From Deroplatys truncata (taxonomy: Eukaryota; Arthropoda; Insecta; Mantodea; Mantidae): a stretch of 64,000 nt of DNA. A program made the position numbers and the translations under genes. The stretch lies in contig CM060978.1 in NCBI GenBank assembly GCA_030765065.1, positions 220,181,498-220,245,497 on the forward strand, given 5' to 3'. Below, piece by piece: positions 58,690-64,000 of the stretch. Within the stretch, counting starts at the first letter, position 1. Each line of letters starts with the position of its first letter. The notes beneath the pieces were generated by a model, which saw only the letters and a list, made by a program, of their open reading frames with translations, was not told where the DNA came from and ran no database searches.

Positions 58690-59109
58690 GCTGCGGTTTA
58701 CTCGGCTGTCAATGAGGTTGTTCCGACAGCTGACAAATTGTGGCGGCATGGCAGAGCAACATCAAATCTCTGCCTCAGGTGTTCTGCGGTGGAGACCTTG
58801 AGTCACAAGTTGGTGGATTGTGCCGTCGTACGCCCAATATGGGACTGGGTATATGGACGAATAGGAGTGATTTGTAGTGGCGTGCAAGTGTTTCCACTGG
58901 GGGTCTATCTGAACCTCGAATTCCATCACGGTGACCAGAAACTGACAGATGCCATTACTTGGCTAATCTTTGTCACCTATTTTTGGCTACTCAAAGTTGG
59001 GGACGGAGTGAATCTACAGGCCTTCCAGATATTTATACGGAAGGAGCGCTGGGAGTTGGACAAAAGGACCACTTTGGCCTTGGATCTCCCGCATTTAAGG
59101 AAGCTTTAA
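58690..59109 (+). pseudogene. LINE reverse transcriptase C-terminal fragment with zinc knuckle
   Basis: A continuous 139-codon frame after a TAA at 58687 reads NEVVPTADKLWRHGRATSN and the C-terminal zinc-binding motif C-LRC-...-SHKLVDC (CX2C...H...C), then PIWDWVYGRIGV, and ends at KL. This order (PTxxxLW, CxxC, H, C, PxW) is the tail of many non-LTR retrotransposon proteins. The reverse transcriptase core is absent, so it is 5'-truncated. The frame is uninterrupted, which suggests a younger insertion than the other LINE relics here. Clade not assigned. Confidence 0.75.
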
Positions 59110-59149
59110 ATGTCCTCTGCAGGAGGGCATATGATAAGAGTAGGTAAAA

Positions 59150-59670
59150 GAAGCAGAAGCAAGAAAAAAAGAGATCTATACTTCTTGTGTAGTAATTTTC
59201 ATATCCTACAACCTATCTCTAATACGTAAAATAGAAAAAAAATTGAGATAATAATAAAAAAGAATAAAAAAGGTAAAGATGATGTTAATGGTACAACACA
59301 CCAAATAATTTCAGTTGCTGGCAGTACTATTTTGTAGCGAACGAGGAAAAGCTAAAGAAAGCATTATTCAAAACACCAGATGTATGTTTTTCTTCCTTCT
59401 TTTGAACAGGCGATATCATAAGTATTGATGGGAATATGTAAATAATTAAATGAAGAAATAATAGTAAGATGGGGGAAAAAGGGGAACATTTCTCCCGCAC
59501 TTCCGACATGAGTTTTTGCTTTCCATTTGCTCATCATAGTAATCTGAGTTCTTCAGCTTAGTTAGCTCTGGAACGTTTTTTCCTATGACAGGATCTGTAA
59601 TACTATCTAGTGTGGAGACTTCATCAGAATCTCTTTATCTTTAGTGCCTCACATTCAAACAAATTGTACT
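59150..59670. other. Unique A-rich sequence
   Basis: Starts with a purine-rich stretch that may be the LINE tail (59145-59175). Nothing else recognised. Confidence 0.4.
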
Positions 59671-59676
59671 AAAAAA

Positions 59677-60826
59677 TCTGATGTGTTACACTCACATGAC
59701 TTTCTCTACTCGTGTACAAACTATTTTTACAAACGCTTATTCTCCATATGCATCATGTTAATCGAGATGTCAATCTTATTACTAATTTTCTTGTAGGTGC
59801 AAGGGGAATATGGTAGGTTTTAAGCGATAGTCAAATATTTTAAGAGCTGGTTGTTGATATGCGGAGCATTCCATTCTCTTTGCATGTCCAGGACATAAAA
59901 AAATCTAATGTGTTACACTCATATGACTTTCTCTACTCTTGTAAAAACTATTTTTACAAATGCTTATTCTCCATCTACTTCATGTTAATCGGGATAAACA
60001 TTTGCAAACTCTATCTTATTGCTAATTTTCTTGTAGATGTAAGGGGAATATATATTTAAAAGGGCAATATAGAAATACAGTAGCCTTTAAGCATATACAT
60101 ATCTCTTAATAGCTGGTTGCTAGGTGCAGCACCATTCCCTTTGCCACAGATTAATACTATTTGCATATCCAAGACACAAAAATAAATAACGAATTCCCAT
60201 TTGAGAAAATAAGTATTGAAAAATTTAAGGGAATAACAAGCAATATCTCTAAAATGGTTCACTCAACAAAAAAAAATGTATATGATATAAATTGTGTATT
60301 TTAACGCGATCTACATTTTTTGTGCAGTAAAATTTTGTCTATCTCTTATGGTTTACCAGTTATGCAAAAGTCGGTCACAATGAAGAATACTTTTGGAGAC
60401 TTCCCAGAAAATTCAAGATATACATTTTATTTTCATTAAAATATCTTAAACATATGATATTTTAATCAAAATCGTTAGAGCCATTATTGAGAAAATTAAA
60501 ATTTTCGAAAAATGTTCCATGTAAAGGGTAATCTGGGGTGGGGGGATTTTCTTGAAAACCTTCGTGTCGTATCTCTGGAAGATACTGAACCTAAATACCA
60601 AGTTTGGTGATTATCAGACTGTTCGTTTCTGAGTTATGCTGTTCACAGACAGACAGACACACACACACATAGACAGACACACAGACACACACACGGACAT
60701 GTTTCCAAAAATGCATTTTTTTGGATTCAGGATGTCTCAAAACATGTATTTCCGGTGAAATCTCGGTATTGAATTTTTGAGTGGAATACAATACTTCCCC
60801 TACTTACTATACGTAGTAGAGAAAGT
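59677..60826 (+). repeat. Family A repeat A22 (two left modules, one right module)
   Basis: Short-subtype left module (59677-59903), then a long-subtype left module from tctaatgtgttacactc (59904), then a full right module ending cgtagtagagaaagt. After it the A-run extends into an (AAAT)-rich tract (60827-60870). Confidence 0.93.
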
Positions 60827-60870
60827 AAAAAATAAATAAAAATAAATAAAATAAAATAAAAAAAGAAAGA

Positions 60871-62120
60871 CAAAAACATGTGCCATATGAGTAGTCTGTC
60901 TCTTGGCTCAATGATTTCTTTGGCGAGTTCACTAAACGTCCTCGAACATTAATACCATCTAGACTCATTGCATGTCTTCTTTCCAGTGTCGCCGAGGAGA
61001 GAGTTATTGTCTCCAGCTTTCTTGCCGTGGATAAAATTGTTGACCTAACCGTGAGCACATTGAACTATCTTTGAAATTTCTGTTGTGTTTCAATCAATGA
61101 ATTTATGTGCCAATATTTTTCACAATAAAATTACGCTGCCTAATTCAGAACTACATATTCGATTATGACTGCAAAACTAGAGACTGGAAATTAATTACTA
61201 ACAGACGACAGTCATAGGGTAACAATCAATGGTAGGGATAGCAATCAGTACTAACGCTATTCTCACAGTTCATAAGATCATCAGGTTCAATTTAATTATT
61301 TATTACTTTCTTGAGAAAAAAATATGTCTTTAAACGTGTTCAGGTGTGTATGACTCGCACTGTGTGCTTGGAAATAACATGCAGAATAAATAGTACACAA
61401 CATTTCCCTCCAGTTTAAAGCAAAAATATTGAGACTTAAATAAAATGATGCTTATATATATATTAAATCACCTTGGAATCGAATCATTCCTATAAGCGTA
61501 ATCCGTGCGGCAAGGTATAGCATTCTCCGAGATGTGTCTCAGAAGCAAATTAATATTCTATTTACTGCATAGAATTACATAGCTGCAAATATTGAATGGC
61601 AGTTTCGTTGTAGCTCGACATTAAGTGTAGGTTTGGACACAGCTCTTAAAGAATGTTATGCTTCTAAGCTATATCTGCAGACGTGGCAAATATTCCAAAC
61701 ATACATTCAAATCTAGCAGGAGCTGGTCTCATGTAAACTTGAATCTGCAGAATATTTTAGTTGTATTCGCCAGATGTCTATAAACGTCATCATAAGTAAT
61801 AACAATTTATCTCTTCGCAGAAAATGCTAATATCATTCAGCAGCTTTAGATTTTATAAGATAATATAGAATAGAGGTGAAAGATGATTGATAACTCTGCA
61901 GAAAAAGCTGTGTAACAGTTGCAGATTGGCGTACGCCTACTTTCAAGGAAGATTTACAGATGAGATAAGAAGTAACGGAATTGTTTTAGAAGTGATGCTA
62001 TCGTTTCGATTGCAAGAGGTGTTGATATTTTGATAAGCAAATGAAATTCAAATACCTGACATAAAAAACTCTTTTAATGTGTAAATCAAAATTTAGTTGC
62101 AAAGGCATGTTTTATTTTAA
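60871..62120. other. Unique sequence
   Basis: No gene or repeat recognised. The minus-strand frame 60807-61058 partly reads the A-rich tract and has no domain. Confidence 0.4.
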
Positions 62121-62121
62121 A

Positions 62122-63188
62122 AATCTGATGCATAACACTCTCATAACTTTCCCTACCATTCTCGTTTGTTTTCTTTCGTAGGCTCTTAAGGAGAAGAAGA
62201 TAAGCTTATTTTCCTCCATACTTCCCATTTGTCATAAAGACTCTCCAACGGAACTTTGAGGTTAAATACGTATTTCATAAAAAGAAGTACAATTTATATT
62301 TTGCATATGCTCATGAAAAAAGATACTCATATTTAAAATTGTACTGCTTGAAATATTAAAATATGTAAATATGTAGGAAATCCCATTATTTGTGTATTTT
62401 AATGATCTTTATATTTTCTCGCATTAATATTTTTCATATCTCTGATTTCCTAGTAGAAAATTCACTAATTTTCTGCATGGGGTACTTAAATAAAATTAAA
62501 AAATATACATTGTCATGATAATTTCTTAAACATATATTATGCCAATAAAGCTGTTAAAACCGCTTCTGATGTAATAAATATGACCAAAGGGATTCTCGTG
62601 TAAAAAGTGGTTTACGGTGGAGTGAACTTCTTGAAAATCTTCGCTTTGGATCCTCAAAAATACCAGACTGAAGTATGAATTTTTATACTTATTGGAGATT
62701 TCGTTTTGAGTCTCTCTCTATCCAGACCGACAAGGTGGCCGAGGTCGTTAAGGAAAGGATTCGTGATAGGACAGTTGAGAAGGTGTAAAATGAAGATGAA
62801 AGTGGAGTCTTTTTAATGTTTTTGCGATAAATGGTTTGAATTATTCTTCGTGAAGTTTATTAATAATTATATTTTCAAATCCCGCCAGAATAGCCCTCTC
62901 TGACGGATTTTTCTTCCTGGTTTTCCCTAGTCCTCATAATTGCCAAATACAGGGAAGTTATCAAAAACTGAGACCAGTTATCATTTCATTTCATATATCC
63001 ACGACTTGCGCTGAAGAACAGGGATTAAACACAATTCATAAAAGCGCGCGCACACACGCACACACAAAAATACACAGTCCTTTTCCTAAAGCTACTTTTA
63101 AAATGCCTTGAAATGTGATCCAGTGACATCTAGGTATAGAATTTTTGGGACATGTTTCAGTACTTCCTCTAACTTAAGAGAATGTAAA
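62122..63188 (+). repeat. Family A repeat, very decayed copy A23
   Basis: Starts tctgatgcataacactctc and ends near acttaagagaatgt. Traceable blocks include aatctt...cgctttggatcctc, a CACACACGCACACACA tract (63049-63065) and tagaatttttgggaca. It is interrupted by a tRNA-like SINE piece at 62722-62900. Confidence 0.65.
62722..62900 (+). repeat. SINE piece inside A23
   Basis: A-box-like GACAAGGTGGCCGAGGTCG (62729-62747) and a possible distant B-box-like TCAAATCCCGCC (62876). Extra sequence lies between them. Confidence 0.45.
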
Positions 63189-63693
63189 AAGAAAAACAGA
63201 AAGTAATTAGTATAAGTTCATCAAATCACTGAACTGTCTAATGTGAATAATCGTGATCACTTCTTTTCTAGGATTATGTACGAGGCCTGTTCATCTGTCA
63301 CATGATCTTCGAACGTCTCTATAGCCTTGGTGTATAATTTAGTATTTGTTTTGGCAGTCTGATTTTCTTCATGTTTTTCAGATGATATTTCTAGTTATTC
63401 CTAATTCTTTATTTTGTGCTACTGGACTAAAGTTTAAATCTGACCAAAAGTCACGTTGTCTCTGTGAGTTTTCAAAGTGCACCCCTTGACGTATCTTAAT
63501 TATCTCCTTTCGGAGAAGTGAATGTTATTAAAACCTCTGTCTTACAATACACGCGTTTCTGAACCATAAAGCAAAGCTAAAATTGCCGATATTTTATGGA
63601 AGTTTAGTTGCTTTTTTAGTATTTTATGCTGTAAAACCATTTCGATTATATCACATAGGAATTGTATCGTAGGAGTACTAGTCGTACATCTTA

Positions 63694-64000
63694 CCGAGCG
63701 GGATGACTCAGGCGGCAACGCCTGTGGGCCGCATTCCAGAGGTCCTGGGTTCGATTCCGTGGCGGCCCACTCTAGGCGAATGCTGGGATAGTGTATTCTA
63801 CCACGATTTCTCCTTTTTCTCATTTCCTTTAATTTAATCTCTCTCCCTTTCGCCTTTTAGGCAGTGTCTTCGGGTTCCGTAGTTTGGTTAGTATAGTCCT
63901 GACATGGTTGCTGCGCTTTGTAAAGGGTTTCTGGCCGTGAAATAACAGGGTGCGTTGGCCCGCTTGCTAGGGTCACTTCGTCGCCCTCTCGCGGGATTCT
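63694..64000 (+). repeat. tRNA-derived SINE S2-type head, copy 3
   Basis: ACCGAGCGGGATGACTCAGG (A-box side) and CCTGGGTTCGATTCCGTGG (B box, 63744-63762) at tRNA-like spacing. It continues into a GC-richer body that runs off the window. Confidence 0.7.

Noticed and set aside
63694-63770. tRNA gene at 63.7 kb
   Set aside because: A and B boxes present, but acceptor ends do not pair and a SINE body follows.

Overview
The window is animal nuclear DNA: AT-rich, repeat-packed, with introns and no operon structure. The one well-supported host gene is the first coding exon of a 5-HT7-type serotonin receptor (minus strand, 4487..5431). Its closest recognisable relatives are insect 5-HT7 receptors. 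Together with mariner, piggyBac, PIF/Harbinger, Penelope-like and several LINE relics and many tRNA-derived SINEs, this points to an arthropod, most likely an insect with a large genome. The species cannot be named from sequence alone.

Layout. 1-4480 is receptor intron with an unidentified coding-like frame (222..488, minus), a SINE relic and one copy of the main repeat. 4487-7000 holds the receptor exon and a CpG-rich, CRE-bearing candidate promoter. From about 8.6 kb to the end the window is mostly nested mobile DNA. The main component is a family here called A: about 0.87-0.95 kb, a 12-bp inverted repeat (ACTTTCTCTACT / AGTAGAGAAAGT), an internal CA-rich microsatellite and A-runs at its joints. 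Some 23 whole, tandem, nested or decayed copies cover roughly 19 kb by my coordinates. A second family, B (about 0.9 kb, sharp end TGAGGCAG, minisatellite at the other end, solo-LTR-like), has five copies. Other relics are a piggyBac pseudogene (17.2-18.9 kb), a PIF/Harbinger transposase and a partner gene (25.8-29.1 kb) broken by a Penelope-like insertion, two mariners (39.5-40.8 and 56.2-56.7 kb) and three LINE 3'-end fragments.

The densest structure is 21.9-24.85 kb. A 1.75-kb element with nearly identical 431-bp inverted arms (target duplication ACTG) lies 83 bp from a 1.12-kb insertion that looks like two small LTR elements fused head to head (target duplication GGAG). That insertion splits a family-B copy. 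A separate surprise is at 37.98-38.11 kb: heat-shock elements, a TATA box and an initiator in textbook spacing on the minus strand, with no heat-shock gene beside them.

No pathway or gene cluster works together here. The mobile elements are dead or non-autonomous; only the receptor exon looks functional. All family assignments come from reading translated motifs by eye; no database search was possible. Family-A orientation is '+' when the TCTGATG end comes first.
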